The notes under the pieces: generated by a model | Databases searched by the model: none | Seen by the model: the letters and a program-made list of their open reading frames with translations, nothing else | Told to the model about the DNA's origin: nothing | Translations under genes and position numbers: made by a program | In this document: positions 54,130-63,384 of the stretch, one piece after another | Numbering within the stretch: position 1 is the first letter of the stretch | Layout of the letters: each line of letters opens with the position of its first letter | NCBI GenBank assembly: GCA_013388545.1 | Contig: JACAFB010000067.1 | Coordinates: forward strand, 1-64,000 | Reading direction: 5' to 3' | Source: Ignavibacteriaceae bacterium | Lineage (GTDB): Bacteria > Bacteroidota > Ignavibacteria > Ignavibacteriales > Ignavibacteriaceae | DNA: 64,000 nt

Positions 54130-55377
54130 TTATTTTAATAAAATCATTTTACTAGATTCAACAAAAGAACCTGATTGTAACCTGTAGAAATAAACGCCGC
54201 TCGTTAATCCAGCAGCATCAAAATCAACTTCATAACTGCCAGCTGTTTTGTATTCATCAACGAGGGTAGCAACTTCATTTCCTAGGACATCATAAACTTT
54301 TAATGTTTGATGACTGCCGATTGGCGACTGCCAACTGATTTTTGTGCTTGGGTTGAATGGGTTGGGATAGTTTTGCCCGAGTTTGATGTTTTTGGGTATC
54401 AAAGAAACTGTCTCTTTCGTTGATGTTATATCAGAAGTGGGGCGAATCCAAATTTCATTTTTAACAAAGTTGTAATCAAATAAACCAATAATTATATAAT
54501 TATCGTTAACATCTATTCTTACTACACCAGCAGGACTCGGCAAATTACCCGAAATGTTTATTGCTTCATTAGCTTCACCTTGAAGCGTGTAAACGCCAGA
54601 CAAGGTTGAAATAAATAGAAAATCACCAAATGATTTCATATCCGGAATTGGATAACCAACCGGAATTCCAGATATAGCATTTACCCAGTTTATTCCGGCA
54701 TCAGTGCTTTGATATACTATTCCGTAAAATGAGGCAAATAATCTTGAATTAAGTTTTTCGATTGCAGTTACATTATCAATTAATCCATTATCCGAAGGTA
54801 TCCAGGTTAAACCGAAATCCCCGGATTTATAAACATGCTTGCTTGAGTCGGATAATCCGGCAAAGATCAGATTATTATACCTAATAAAACTATTCACTTT
54901 CTGGTTATTAGTTCCGATAGAAATTTCCTCCCAGGTTAAACCTGAATTTGTCGAACGATATTCTTTTGAGTAAACAGTACTCAAGAAAATATAGTTTTCA
55001 GTCTTATAAACTGTTAGTAAATTCTTATCTGAAATATTATTATTTAAAGATTTCCATTCATCACCATAGTTATTTGAGCGAAAAAGCCCACTATCAGTTG
55101 CGGTATAAATAAAAGTAGTATCGTTTACAGTTTCATAAAAAAAACGATTAACATTTGAAGATGGTAATCCAGTATTAACGGCTTCCCAGATATTTCCCCC
55201 ATCAGATGAACGGTAAACACTTCCCTCGCTTGAGCCAACAAATAAGTAGTCATCAATTGCTGCCACTTCAGATGGAAAATAGATTGTATTAAAACTCAGG
55301 CTGGTTTTTGTCCATTGGGAAAACAGATTTATTGGATTAATAATTATTATTATTAAAATTGAAAACAGGGCTCTCAT
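54130..55377 (-). CDS. Secreted BNR/sialidase-like repeat protein with T9SS sorting domain
   Basis: A 415-residue protein with signal peptide MRALFSILIIIIINPINLFSQ. It has repeats such as SVYRSSDGGNIWEAVNTGLP, GLFRSNNYGDEWKSLNN and VYQSTDAGINWVNA, the Asp-x-Gly-x-x-Trp blades of BNR/VPS10 propellers. The sorting domain is the last about 75 residues. Such proteins are usually surface binding scaffolds; no sialidase Arg triad was found. GAGG precedes the ATG. It is the first secreted gene after the sigma-kinase pair, 92 bases downstream. Confidence 0.87.
   Translation of the reverse strand: MRALFSILIIIIINPINLFSQWTKTSLSFNTIYFPSEVAAIDDYLFVGSSEGSVYRSSDGGNIWEAVNTGLPSSNVNRFFYETVNDTTFIYTATDSGLFRSNNYGDEWKSLNNNISDKNLLTVYKTENYIFLSTVYSKEYRSTNSGLTWEEISIGTNNQKVNSFIRYNNLIFAGLSDSSKHVYKSGDFGLTWIPSDNGLIDNVTAIEKLNSRLFASFYGIVYQSTDAGINWVNAISGIPVGYPIPDMKSFGDFLFISTLSGVYTLQGEANEAINISGNLPSPAGVVRIDVNDNYIIIGLFDYNFVKNEIWIRPTSDITSTKETVSLIPKNIKLGQNYPNPFNPSTKISWQSPIGSHQTLKVYDVLGNEVATLVDEYKTAGSYEVDFDAAGLTSGVYFYRLQSGSFVESSKMILLK
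54187..54300 (-). repeat. 114-bp sorting-domain cassette, copy 4
   Basis: Encodes KVYDVLG to GVYFYR of the BNR protein. It matches copy 3 at 109 of 114 positions, including its flanking loop. Confidence 0.82.
54312..54332 (-). repeat. Three tandem GACTGCC-type heptamers, second locus
   Basis: GACTGCC, GATTGGC and GACTGCC, then AACTGAT. Same loop and near-same sequence as at 52653-52673, one unit having C to T. Confidence 0.72.
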
Positions 55378-55469
55378 CTTTGCCTCAATTAATGAAAATA
55401 TTTTTAAACAATTTGCACTTACATGCGGGAAAGCCGGGCGAATTGGCTCATTAAAAAGGCGGATAGGAA

Positions 55470-58016
55470 TTATTTTTGAGTCTGATCTAAAAGTGCTTGA
55501 TAAATAGCGAGTTTTTGCGAGTTGTTTGTTTTTTGATACAATTTTAGAAGATATTTAAGTAATCTCACTGTATTGTAGTTATTCGCCCCTTTAAGCTTTT
55601 TCACTTTTTCGTAGCCGGGTATTAAATATTTTTCAGCATCTGCAAATTTATTTTGATGAAAATAAATAACACCCAGCTCTGATAAGCTGGCAATTAAATT
55701 TGGATGATCTTCAGGGTAATTATCCTCCTGGATATTTAACGCTTTATTAATATAATTGAATGCATTATTGTATTTTGAGCGGGCAACTAAAACTTTTGTG
55801 TATCTGAAATACGCTAATCCAAGCCAAATATGATTTTGGTTAACAGACTTTTCAAGATTCTTTATTGATAGAATGGAAGTTTTTTCTGCGTCATCAATTT
55901 TACCAATTCTTTCCTGTATTGCAGAAAGATTTGAATAAGCCAATCCAACCATCGAGTGATCATTTCCATAATATTTTATTTTCAGTTCAAGAGATTTTTT
56001 GAAATATTCTTCAGCTTTATCAAACTGATTTTTATCTACAAAAAGGTATGCAAGATTATTGTAATTGATTGAAACTTCAGGCCTGCTTTCACCTAACAGT
56101 TCAATATTTATCTTAAGAGCTTTATTAAAGTACTCTTCAGCTTTATCAAAATCTTTTTGTTCCTGGAATATTATCGCAAGGTTATTATACACAGATGAGA
56201 CCTCTTTATTTTTTTTACCAACGTACTTTAAATACAGATCAAGGGACTCTTCATGTAATTTTCTAGCCTCGTTGAATTCAGCAAAATCGTATTTTAAGGT
56301 TGCATAATCATTTAAAGCTCCTGCTAAAACTCTTTTAGGTGTTTTCGTGTCTGATCTGAAAATTCGAAGTCCTTTTTTATATAAAGAATCTGCAAACTTA
56401 AGATTGCCTATCCAATGATAATACAAAGCTAAAGCATGATAACTTTCCGCGGTATGAAAATCATTCAAACCATAAACTTTCTCATTAAGCTTAACTGATC
56501 TTTCAAGGTGTGGCTTTGCCTCATCATACTCACCAAGATTAGTGAATGTTACTCCTATGGTTTTTTGAATTGCGGCTTCGATTTCAGGCTGCTCTGAAAA
56601 ACTTTTTTCAAGATTCAAAGCAGATTGATGTAAAACATCATAAACTTTTACATCTCTTCCAATTTCTGTTGGATCAACGGATGACAACATATCCTGTAAA
56701 AACTTATTTACTGTTTCAACCTTTTGTGCTTCAAGCTTTGCATTATCGCGCTCTTCGGCTGCTACGTTTGCTTGCCATAATATTGCTATCAAACTAACAA
56801 CTACAAAGCAGGAAAAAACAACAGAAGAAGTAAATCCAACTTTATGTCTTTGGATAAATTTGTTTAATCTGTAACCCGCAGTGTCTTTTTGCGCAATTAC
56901 AGGTAAACCTATAAGATGTCGTCGAATATCCTCAGAAAATTGTTCAACCGAGACATATCTTCTCAAAGGATCTTTGCTCATCGCTTTCAATACTATGTTA
57001 TCAAGATCCCCTCTAATTCGGGAAAACGATTTGCTATGCGCCAGGAGATTTGATTCTTTATCAGATTGTTCTTTTAATTTTTCGCTGGGTTTAATAATCT
57101 TTTCTTCAGTAATAATTTTGCTAATTGCAGTAGGTGAGTTGTTTGTAATTTTATATGGCTGAAATCCTGTCATTATCTGGTAAAGTAAAACACCGAGTGA
57201 ATAAACATCACTTGCTGTTGTAATCTTCTCGCCTTTAATCTGTTCGGGACTTGCATATTCCGGAGTTAAATGCCAAACCCCGGTTTTTGTTAATCCGTCA
57301 GCAAAATCTACAAGATCTTCATCGATAAGTTTTGCGATTCCAAAATCTAAAAGTTTAACGTTTCCATTTTTTGTAATAAGAATATTCCCGGGTTTTAGAT
57401 CGCGGTGTATTACTAAATTTTGATGAGCATATTGAACAGCATTACAAACTTCGATGAAAAGATTTAATGTTTGTTCTATAGATAGTTTGTTTTCGAGACA
57501 ATATTGTGTTATTGGAATGCCATCAATAAATTCCATTATAAGATATGGTAACCCGTCAACTGTTCTGCCTCCATCCAGCAGTCTTGCAATGTTAGGATGC
57601 TGAAGATATGCAAGTGTTTGTCGTTCAATCTGAAATCGTTTTAACAAATACTCCGAACTAATTCCGTGCTTTAAAATTTTTATTGCAACCTTTTGTTCAA
57701 ATTCTTTATCATTTCTTTTCCCTGAATAAACGATTCCCATTCCGCCAACACCGGCTTCACCATCGATAACATAATTACCGATTTGTTTCCCAATGTATGG
57801 ATCGGCAAAATTAATTTTAGCCTGTTCAGATACTGCGAGCGGTTCTTCTAAAAAATCCTTAGTTACTTCAAAAGAGGTTATCAGAGAAATTACTTCGTTC
57901 TTCAGCTCAACATCATTGCAACATTCGTTATCAAGATATGATTCACGTTCTTTTTGATTAAATATAATTGCTTTATCAAAAAGTTCTTTAACTCTATTTA
58001 ATCTGTCTTTATTCAA
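55470..58016 (-). CDS. Transmembrane Ser/Thr protein kinase with TPR domain
   Basis: Starts with TTG at 58016, 15 bases after the sigma factor stop; no ATG lies before the kinase motifs. Residues about 85-370 are a PknB-type kinase with Gly-rich loop GEAGVGGMG, VAIK (Lys113), HRDLKPGN (Asp206), DFG (Asp224) and TPEYASPEQI. A short juxtamembrane part leads to one membrane helix (about 394-414). The outer part (about 480-840) is a series of 42-residue kinesin-light-chain-like TPRs such as SVYNNLAIIFQEQKDFDKAEEYFNKAL. It probably senses envelope or exported proteins through the TPRs and phosphorylates a cytoplasmic target, the neighbouring sigma factor being the best candidate. All catalytic residues are present. 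Confidence 0.93.
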   Translation of the reverse strand: MNKDRLNRVKELFDKAIIFNQKERESYLDNECCNDVELKNEVISLITSFEVTKDFLEEPLAVSEQAKINFADPYIGKQIGNYVIDGEAGVGGMGIVYSGKRNDKEFEQKVAIKILKHGISSEYLLKRFQIERQTLAYLQHPNIARLLDGGRTVDGLPYLIMEFIDGIPITQYCLENKLSIEQTLNLFIEVCNAVQYAHQNLVIHRDLKPGNILITKNGNVKLLDFGIAKLIDEDLVDFADGLTKTGVWHLTPEYASPEQIKGEKITTASDVYSLGVLLYQIMTGFQPYKITNNSPTAISKIITEEKIIKPSEKLKEQSDKESNLLAHSKSFSRIRGDLDNIVLKAMSKDPLRRYVSVEQFSEDIRRHLIGLPVIAQKDTAGYRLNKFIQRHKVGFTSSVVFSCFVVVSLIAILWQANVAAEERDNAKLEAQKVETVNKFLQDMLSSVDPTEIGRDVKVYDVLHQSALNLEKSFSEQPEIEAAIQKTIGVTFTNLGEYDEAKPHLERSVKLNEKVYGLNDFHTAESYHALALYYHWIGNLKFADSLYKKGLRIFRSDTKTPKRVLAGALNDYATLKYDFAEFNEARKLHEESLDLYLKYVGKKNKEVSSVYNNLAIIFQEQKDFDKAEEYFNKALKINIELLGESRPEVSINYNNLAYLFVDKNQFDKAEEYFKKSLELKIKYYGNDHSMVGLAYSNLSAIQERIGKIDDAEKTSILSIKNLEKSVNQNHIWLGLAYFRYTKVLVARSKYNNAFNYINKALNIQEDNYPEDHPNLIASLSELGVIYFHQNKFADAEKYLIPGYEKVKKLKGANNYNTVRLLKYLLKLYQKTNNSQKLAIYQALLDQTQK

Positions 58017-58031
58017 ATTATTTGTTTTTAA

Positions 58032-58601
58032 TTAGTTGTTGGCAATTTCTCGATAGAGCCAGGCTTTAGCAAAATTCCAATCTCGTTTTGCAGTTGCAGG
58101 GGAAATGTTTAATACTTCAGCAGTTTCTTCAATTGTTAAACCCGAAAAATATCTAAGCTCAACTATTTTACTTGACCTTTCTTCAATTGATTCCAGTTTT
58201 TTTAATGCTTCATCCAGAGCAAGAATCTGATCATCAGCTTTTTCTGATACTTCAAAAACCTCTTCAAGCGAAATATTAGATTTTCCTTCACCACGTTTTA
58301 ATGATTTTCGTTTCCTTGCATGATCAACGAGAATCTGCCGCATTGATTGAGCTGCAATACCAAAAAAATGTGCACGGCTTTGCCAATTTATATTTTGATT
58401 ACCGACTAACTTAAGATAAGCTTCGTGCACGAGCTCAGTTGTTTGCAGAGTATGATTTCTGAATTCATCACGCAGGTATTTTGAAGAAATTCTTCTCAAC
58501 TCATTGTAAACATGAGGTAAAAGTTGATCTACAGCGCCCTTGTTTCCATTAACGCATTCTTCGAGCAGTAATGTAATACTTTGCTGAGTTAAGCCGCTCA
58601 T
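58032..58601 (-). CDS. ECF sigma factor of the kinase-linked type
   Basis: A 189-residue sigma-70 family protein with region 2 (about 15-95) and region 4 (about 125-185, with VELRYFSGLTIEETAEVLNISPATAKRDW as its helix-turn-helix). It belongs with the ECF subfamily of the Sig-70_X6 kind, recognised by LLPHVYNELRRISSKYL and FFGIAAQSMRQILVDHARKR. The acidic D-x-E-D part of region 2.2 is absent; there the protein reads HTLQTTELVHEAYLKL, with Thr54-Thr55. In kinase-linked ECF factors phosphorylation at this place can restore core binding. The gene is followed after 15 bases by the kinase, then by four secreted proteins. The promoter was not located. Confidence 0.92.
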   Translation of the reverse strand: MSGLTQQSITLLLEECVNGNKGAVDQLLPHVYNELRRISSKYLRDEFRNHTLQTTELVHEAYLKLVGNQNINWQSRAHFFGIAAQSMRQILVDHARKRKSLKRGEGKSNISLEEVFEVSEKADDQILALDEALKKLESIEERSSKIVELRYFSGLTIEETAEVLNISPATAKRDWNFAKAWLYREIANN

Positions 58602-58760
58602 AATTTAGTTGGATAGTTTATTGAAAGTGAAATTTATGTGACAAAATATAGCATTAAACCAGCCGAATCAAGTGGAAATGTTTTTCAGCAGTACTGCATT
58701 AATTCAGTAAAGAAGGAAACTCTATTAAGATTCCGTTATTTGAGGTTATGGATCATCAGA

Positions 58761-60020
58761 CTATCTCATTAGAACCATTTTCTTCGTCAAAGAATATGAG
58801 CCTGATGTAAATTTATAGAAATAAACTCCGCTGGATAATCCTGCTGCATCAAAATCAACTTCATAACTGCCTGCTGTTTTGTATTCATCAACAAGGGTAG
58901 CGACTTTATTTCCTAAAACATCGTAAACTTTTAAAATTACATTTGACGTTTTACCTTTAACGTTTGACGGAATGCTATAGCGAATCTTGGTAGACGGGTT
59001 AAAAGGATTTGGATAATTCTGTGTTAATTCATATTCAATTTTCTGATTTAATTCTCCCACAATCGAGGTAACAACCGGATTAACACTTTTATACAATCCA
59101 TTATAATCCAATCCTGCAAACAAATAACCTGAAGAGTTTGTCAGTAAAGAAAGAACATACTTATCCTCGCCCATTCCGGAATTAATTAATTGCCAGCTCT
59201 CTCCATTATCAGTCGAGCGATAAACCCAGTAACCTCTTGTGCCGGCATACATCCAGCCATCTGAATTGATTATTAAACAACTGTAATCCGGGCCGGCGCC
59301 TGTTTTATTCTGCCACGTAATTCCGTTGTCGGTTGATTTATAAATGCCGTAACCCAAAGTAGCCAGGAAAACTTCATTCTGGCTGTTGATTATAAAATTG
59401 CTTGGTGTAAATGAAACCAATCCGCTTGTGGTGACATTCCAGTTTGCACCGTTATCATCCGAATAAAATACCTTACCATATCCTGCTGCTAAAAGTCTTC
59501 CTGTATTTAATTTTATTATTGAATAAACATTTTCAGTAAGATTAAAGATTTGAGACCAATCACTGCCGCTGTTTGAGGAATAGTAAATTCCTCCTTGCTG
59601 CGAAATATAATTTAAACAAACGTAAACGTTGTTATTTTTATCAACATAGCAATAATTCATCCCTGTTAACGCATCCCAAACCTTATTCCAGGTACCTCCC
59701 TGATCTATGGATTTGTAGACACCGCTTCCAAACTGCGATCCTATTGATGCACAAAATATATTACCGGAATTATCCTTAGCAAATGATACTATCCAATGAC
59801 TTGATAATCCTGATTCGCTCCAGGTTATTCCGTCATCAGTAGATTTTAAGACTCCTTTTGTAAATGTTCCTGCCAGCAAATGATTTGATGAATTAGTTGT
59901 CATAGAATAAACGCTGTATGCCGAGGAGCCATCTGTAGGAAAGTTTGTTTTCTGCCAGAAATTTTGTGAAAAACAATATGAGTGAATAATTATTATGAAA
60001 GTAAGGATAAGACTTTTCAT
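58761..60020 (-). CDS. Secreted BNR-repeat protein with T9SS sorting domain
   Basis: A 419-residue protein with signal peptide MKSLILTFIIIIHSYCFS. Six or so BNR blades such as GVLKSTDDGITWSESGL, GVYKSIDQGGTWNKVW and WVYRSTDNGESWQL form a propeller. The sorting domain is the last about 75 residues. It resembles the protein at 54130-55377 in type but not closely in sequence. It stands just upstream of the sigma factor on the same strand, 159 bases away, so it could be in or outside that unit. Confidence 0.86.
   Translation of the reverse strand: MKSLILTFIIIIHSYCFSQNFWQKTNFPTDGSSAYSVYSMTTNSSNHLLAGTFTKGVLKSTDDGITWSESGLSSHWIVSFAKDNSGNIFCASIGSQFGSGVYKSIDQGGTWNKVWDALTGMNYCYVDKNNNVYVCLNYISQQGGIYYSSNSGSDWSQIFNLTENVYSIIKLNTGRLLAAGYGKVFYSDDNGANWNVTTSGLVSFTPSNFIINSQNEVFLATLGYGIYKSTDNGITWQNKTGAGPDYSCLIINSDGWMYAGTRGYWVYRSTDNGESWQLINSGMGEDKYVLSLLTNSSGYLFAGLDYNGLYKSVNPVVTSIVGELNQKIEYELTQNYPNPFNPSTKIRYSIPSNVKGKTSNVILKVYDVLGNKVATLVDEYKTAGSYEVDFDAAGLSSGVYFYKFTSGSYSLTKKMVLMR
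58818..58931 (-). repeat. 114-bp sorting-domain cassette, copy 5
   Basis: Encodes KVYDVLG to GVYFYK of the upstream BNR protein. The single change from copy 2 turns Glu into Lys (NKVATL). Confidence 0.85.
58941..58968 (-). repeat. Degenerate tandem TTTGAC heptamers, second locus
   Basis: ATTTGAC, GTTTTAC, CTTTAAC and GTTTGAC. Two outer units keep the sequence seen at 48650-48677 and two inner ones have drifted. The coding product is SNVKGKTSNV. Confidence 0.7.
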
Positions 60021-60162
60021 TTTAATACCTGAAAAAATACAATTGAGGAATTTTTATTTAGCAAAAAATATTTAATTATCATAAAAAATGCTTGTAGCAT
60101 GAAGAAAAAAGCTGATATTTTTTACAGAGAAAATTCTTTTAAGAAAAAATGTAATGCGGGTA

Positions 60163-63100
60163 CTATTCATATTCATCCCAGCTCTTTACAGGAAGAGTTG
60201 AAGGTGAATAATTCTTTAAAGCTTTAACAAACCTCTTGGCAATCTGAATATTTGTAAGTAAAGCAATGTTTAAATCAACAGCTTTTCGTCTGATGATATA
60301 ATCGCTGTCAAGTTCTACTTTCTCAGCCGTTTTGGGAATGTTAATTACAAGATCGATTTTCCCTTCGCTCATATATGTAAGGATTGAGGGCTCTTTGTTG
60401 TCAAAAGGACGATATAAAACTTCTACATCAATTGAACCGTTTTCTTTATAAAAATCTGCTGTGCCTTTTGTGCCGTAGAATTTTAATCCCGTTTTTTGCA
60501 GGATTTTTAATTCATCAATAAGCTCTGCTTTATTCTTCGGTGTTCCGGTTGACAGCATAACTCCTTTTTGAGGAATTTTAAAACCGGTTGCTAAAACTGA
60601 TTTTAAGAATGCTTCGTTAAAATCATCGCCCAGACAGGCAACTTCTCCCGTTGATGACATTTCAACACCGGTAACAGGGTCGCTTCCTTTTAATCGCGTG
60701 AATGAAAACTGTGATGCCTTAACTCCAACATAATCAAGATCAAAAGATGATTTGTCAATCCTCGGAACTTTTTCTCCAAGCATTAGCCGGGTTGCAATTT
60801 CTATAAAATTTATCTTAAGAGTTTTTGATACAAACGGGAAGCTTCTTGATGCGCGAAGATTACATTCAATAACTTTTACTTCGTTATCTTTAGCAATGAA
60901 TTGAATGTTGAATGGCCCTGTTATCTGCAAAGCTTCAGCTGTTTTGCGTGTGATTAACTTAACTCTTCTCATAGTTTCGAGGTAAGTTCTTTGAGGCGGA
61001 AGTACAATTGTAGCATCACCTGAATGTACTCCTGCATTTTCAACATGCTCGGCTATTGCATAACAGAACAATTCTCCCTGATTAGCAACAGCATCCACTT
61101 CAATTTCTCTGGCCTCTGTAATAAATTTGCTGATGACAACAGGATGTTCTGTGTTCAGGTCCGTTGCCTTTTTAAGGTACAGCTCAAGTTCATCTTCAGT
61201 GAGAACAATGCTCATTGCTGCGCCGCTAAGAACATAACTTGGTCTGATTAATACAGGATAACCAACCTGCTCTGCAAACAATCTTGCATCATTTAATGAA
61301 GTAACTTCCTTCCATTCCGGCTGATCTACTCCTGCCGAATCGAGTATTTGTGAAAATTTATGTCTGCTTTCTGCATTATCAATTTGTTCCGGCGAGGTCC
61401 CGATAATTTTGATCCCTGCTTTATGAAGTTTCATTGCAAGGTTATTGGGTATTTGTCCTCCCATTGAAACAATTACACCGGCAGGATTTTCTTTATCACA
61501 AATGTCAAGAACACGCTCGAGTGTTATTTGTTCAAAGTAAAGTTTATCGCAGATATCGTAATCAGTACTTACCGTTTCAGGATTACAATTAATCATAATT
61601 GATTTGTAACCGCTTTTGTTTACCTGGTTAACAGCGTTAACACAACACCAGTCAAATTCAACAGATGAGCCGATACGATAGGGGCCGCTGCCTAAAACAA
61701 TGATCTGATCTTCATTTCCCCGCTGAATATCATCTTCGCTCCCGTGATAAGTCAGATATAAATAATTAGTTTGAGCCGGAAATTCTGCTGCAAGGGTGTC
61801 GATCTGTTTTACCACCGGAATGACATTAAATGACTTGCGATAATTTCTAACGGAGATTTCATCGCTGTTTACTAATTGAGCAATCTGATAATCGGAAAAT
61901 CCGTTTTGTTTTGCTTCTCTCATTATCTCTTCGGTCAGGCAATCTTCGAGGTTTTTAGAACCTCGAAGGTTTCTTAATTTTTGTTCAGTCTCAACAATAT
62001 TCTTCATCTTATACAAAAACCATTTTGTAATCTTAGTTAGCTGATGAATTTTATCAACGGTATATCCTTGTTGAAGAGCCGCAGCAATAGCAAAAATTCT
62101 TTTATCTGTTGGCTGGGATAGTTCATTATCAAGGTTTTCAAATTTTATTTCGTTGCAGACAAAACCTTTCAAACCAACATCAAGCATTCTGATTGCCTTT
62201 TGAAGAACTTCTTCAAAGCTTCTTCCAAGAGACATAACCTCGCCAACTGATTTCATTTCGGAACCGAGTTGTGTGCTTACTTGCTGAAACTTTTGTAAAT
62301 CCCAGCGCGGAAATTTTAATGCAACATAATCAAGAGCAGGTTCAAAGTTGGCAGAAGTTTCTCTTGTGATTTCATTTACAATTTCATTTAATGCATAACC
62401 AAGGGCAAGTTTTGTGGCTATAAATGCCAGTGGATAACCAGTTGCTTTGGATGCCAGAGCAGAACTTCGGCTTAGCCTGGCATTCACTTCAATTATTCTG
62501 TAATCTTCAGAGTTGGGGTCAAGTGCATACTGGATATTACATTCACCAATAATTCCAAGATGGCGTATCAGTCTTATTCCGATTGATCGTAGTTTGAAAT
62601 TTTCTTTTGCAGATAATGTTTGAACGGGAGCGATTACAACGCTGTCTCCGGTATGAATTCCCATGGGATCAACATTTTCCATCGAACAGACAGTAATACA
62701 ATTGTTGAACCTGTCTCTTACTATTTCATATTCGACTTCTTTCCATCCGTACAAAGATTCTTCAATGAGAATCTGATTTGTAAAAGAGAATGCCCGCTTT
62801 GCTTTTTCAATCAGCTCAGCCTTGCTGTTAACAATTCCGGAGCCAAGACCACCAAGTGCATATGCAATCCGGACCATCAAAGGATAACCAATTTGTTTTC
62901 CAGCTTCAATCGCTTCATCAAGGTTTGTTGCTGTTTTACTGCGGGCAACCTTAAGTCCAATTTCTTCAACTCTTTTGGCAAACAGCAATCTATCTTCGGT
63001 ATCTTTAATTGTTTCTACCGGAGTGCCAAGAACTTTAACATTATGCTTTGCAAGAATTCCCTTATCATAAAGATCAACACCAACGTTTAAAGCAGTTTGT

Positions 63101-63375
63101 CCGCCAAATTGAAGCAGTATTGAATCGGGCTGTTCTTTAATAATTATCTTTTCTACAAACTCAGTTTTGATTGGAACAAAATATACTTTATCCGCAAAAT
63201 TTTCTGATGTTTGTATTGTTGCTATGTTGGGATTAACAAGTACTGTTTCAATTCCATCTTCTTTAAGTGCTTTGATAGCCTGCGAACCGGAGTAATCAAA
63301 CTCGCCAGCCTGGCCGATTTGCAAAGCACCACTTCCAAGAATTAAGACTTTTTTTGGTTTACCTTTTTTTATCAT
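60163..63375 (-). CDS. carB: Carbamoyl-phosphate synthase large subunit
   Basis: Makes carbamoyl phosphate from bicarbonate, ammonia (from CarA) and two ATP for arginine and pyrimidine synthesis. The start is the ATG at 63375 (MIKKGKPKKVLILGSGALQIGQAGEFDYSG); an upstream in-frame ATG at 63429 would translate the intergenic palindrome. The 1070-residue protein has two ATP-grasp halves: GSGALQIGQAGEFDYSG with LQFGGQTALN near the start, and GSGPYRIGSSVEFDW with VSMGGQIPNN in the middle. The C-terminal MGS-like allosteric domain (about 930-1060) has FYGTKGTADFYKENG. All parts are present. carA lies directly upstream, separated by 79 bases that contain an inverted repeat. Confidence 0.96.
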   Translation of the reverse strand: MIKKGKPKKVLILGSGALQIGQAGEFDYSGSQAIKALKEDGIETVLVNPNIATIQTSENFADKVYFVPIKTEFVEKIIIKEQPDSILLQFGGQTALNVGVDLYDKGILAKHNVKVLGTPVETIKDTEDRLLFAKRVEEIGLKVARSKTATNLDEAIEAGKQIGYPLMVRIAYALGGLGSGIVNSKAELIEKAKRAFSFTNQILIEESLYGWKEVEYEIVRDRFNNCITVCSMENVDPMGIHTGDSVVIAPVQTLSAKENFKLRSIGIRLIRHLGIIGECNIQYALDPNSEDYRIIEVNARLSRSSALASKATGYPLAFIATKLALGYALNEIVNEITRETSANFEPALDYVALKFPRWDLQKFQQVSTQLGSEMKSVGEVMSLGRSFEEVLQKAIRMLDVGLKGFVCNEIKFENLDNELSQPTDKRIFAIAAALQQGYTVDKIHQLTKITKWFLYKMKNIVETEQKLRNLRGSKNLEDCLTEEIMREAKQNGFSDYQIAQLVNSDEISVRNYRKSFNVIPVVKQIDTLAAEFPAQTNYLYLTYHGSEDDIQRGNEDQIIVLGSGPYRIGSSVEFDWCCVNAVNQVNKSGYKSIMINCNPETVSTDYDICDKLYFEQITLERVLDICDKENPAGVIVSMGGQIPNNLAMKLHKAGIKIIGTSPEQIDNAESRHKFSQILDSAGVDQPEWKEVTSLNDARLFAEQVGYPVLIRPSYVLSGAAMSIVLTEDELELYLKKATDLNTEHPVVISKFITEAREIEVDAVANQGELFCYAIAEHVENAGVHSGDATIVLPPQRTYLETMRRVKLITRKTAEALQITGPFNIQFIAKDNEVKVIECNLRASRSFPFVSKTLKINFIEIATRLMLGEKVPRIDKSSFDLDYVGVKASQFSFTRLKGSDPVTGVEMSSTGEVACLGDDFNEAFLKSVLATGFKIPQKGVMLSTGTPKNKAELIDELKILQKTGLKFYGTKGTADFYKENGSIDVEVLYRPFDNKEPSILTYMSEGKIDLVINIPKTAEKVELDSDYIIRRKAVDLNIALLTNIQIAKRFVKALKNYSPSTLPVKSWDEYE

Positions 63376-63384
63376 ACTTTTTTT

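Noticed and set aside
48650-58968. A CRISPR array or phage attachment site in the repeated stretches
   Set aside because: Repeats are 7 bp in tandem or single 114-bp coding segments; there are no regular spacers, leader or cas genes.
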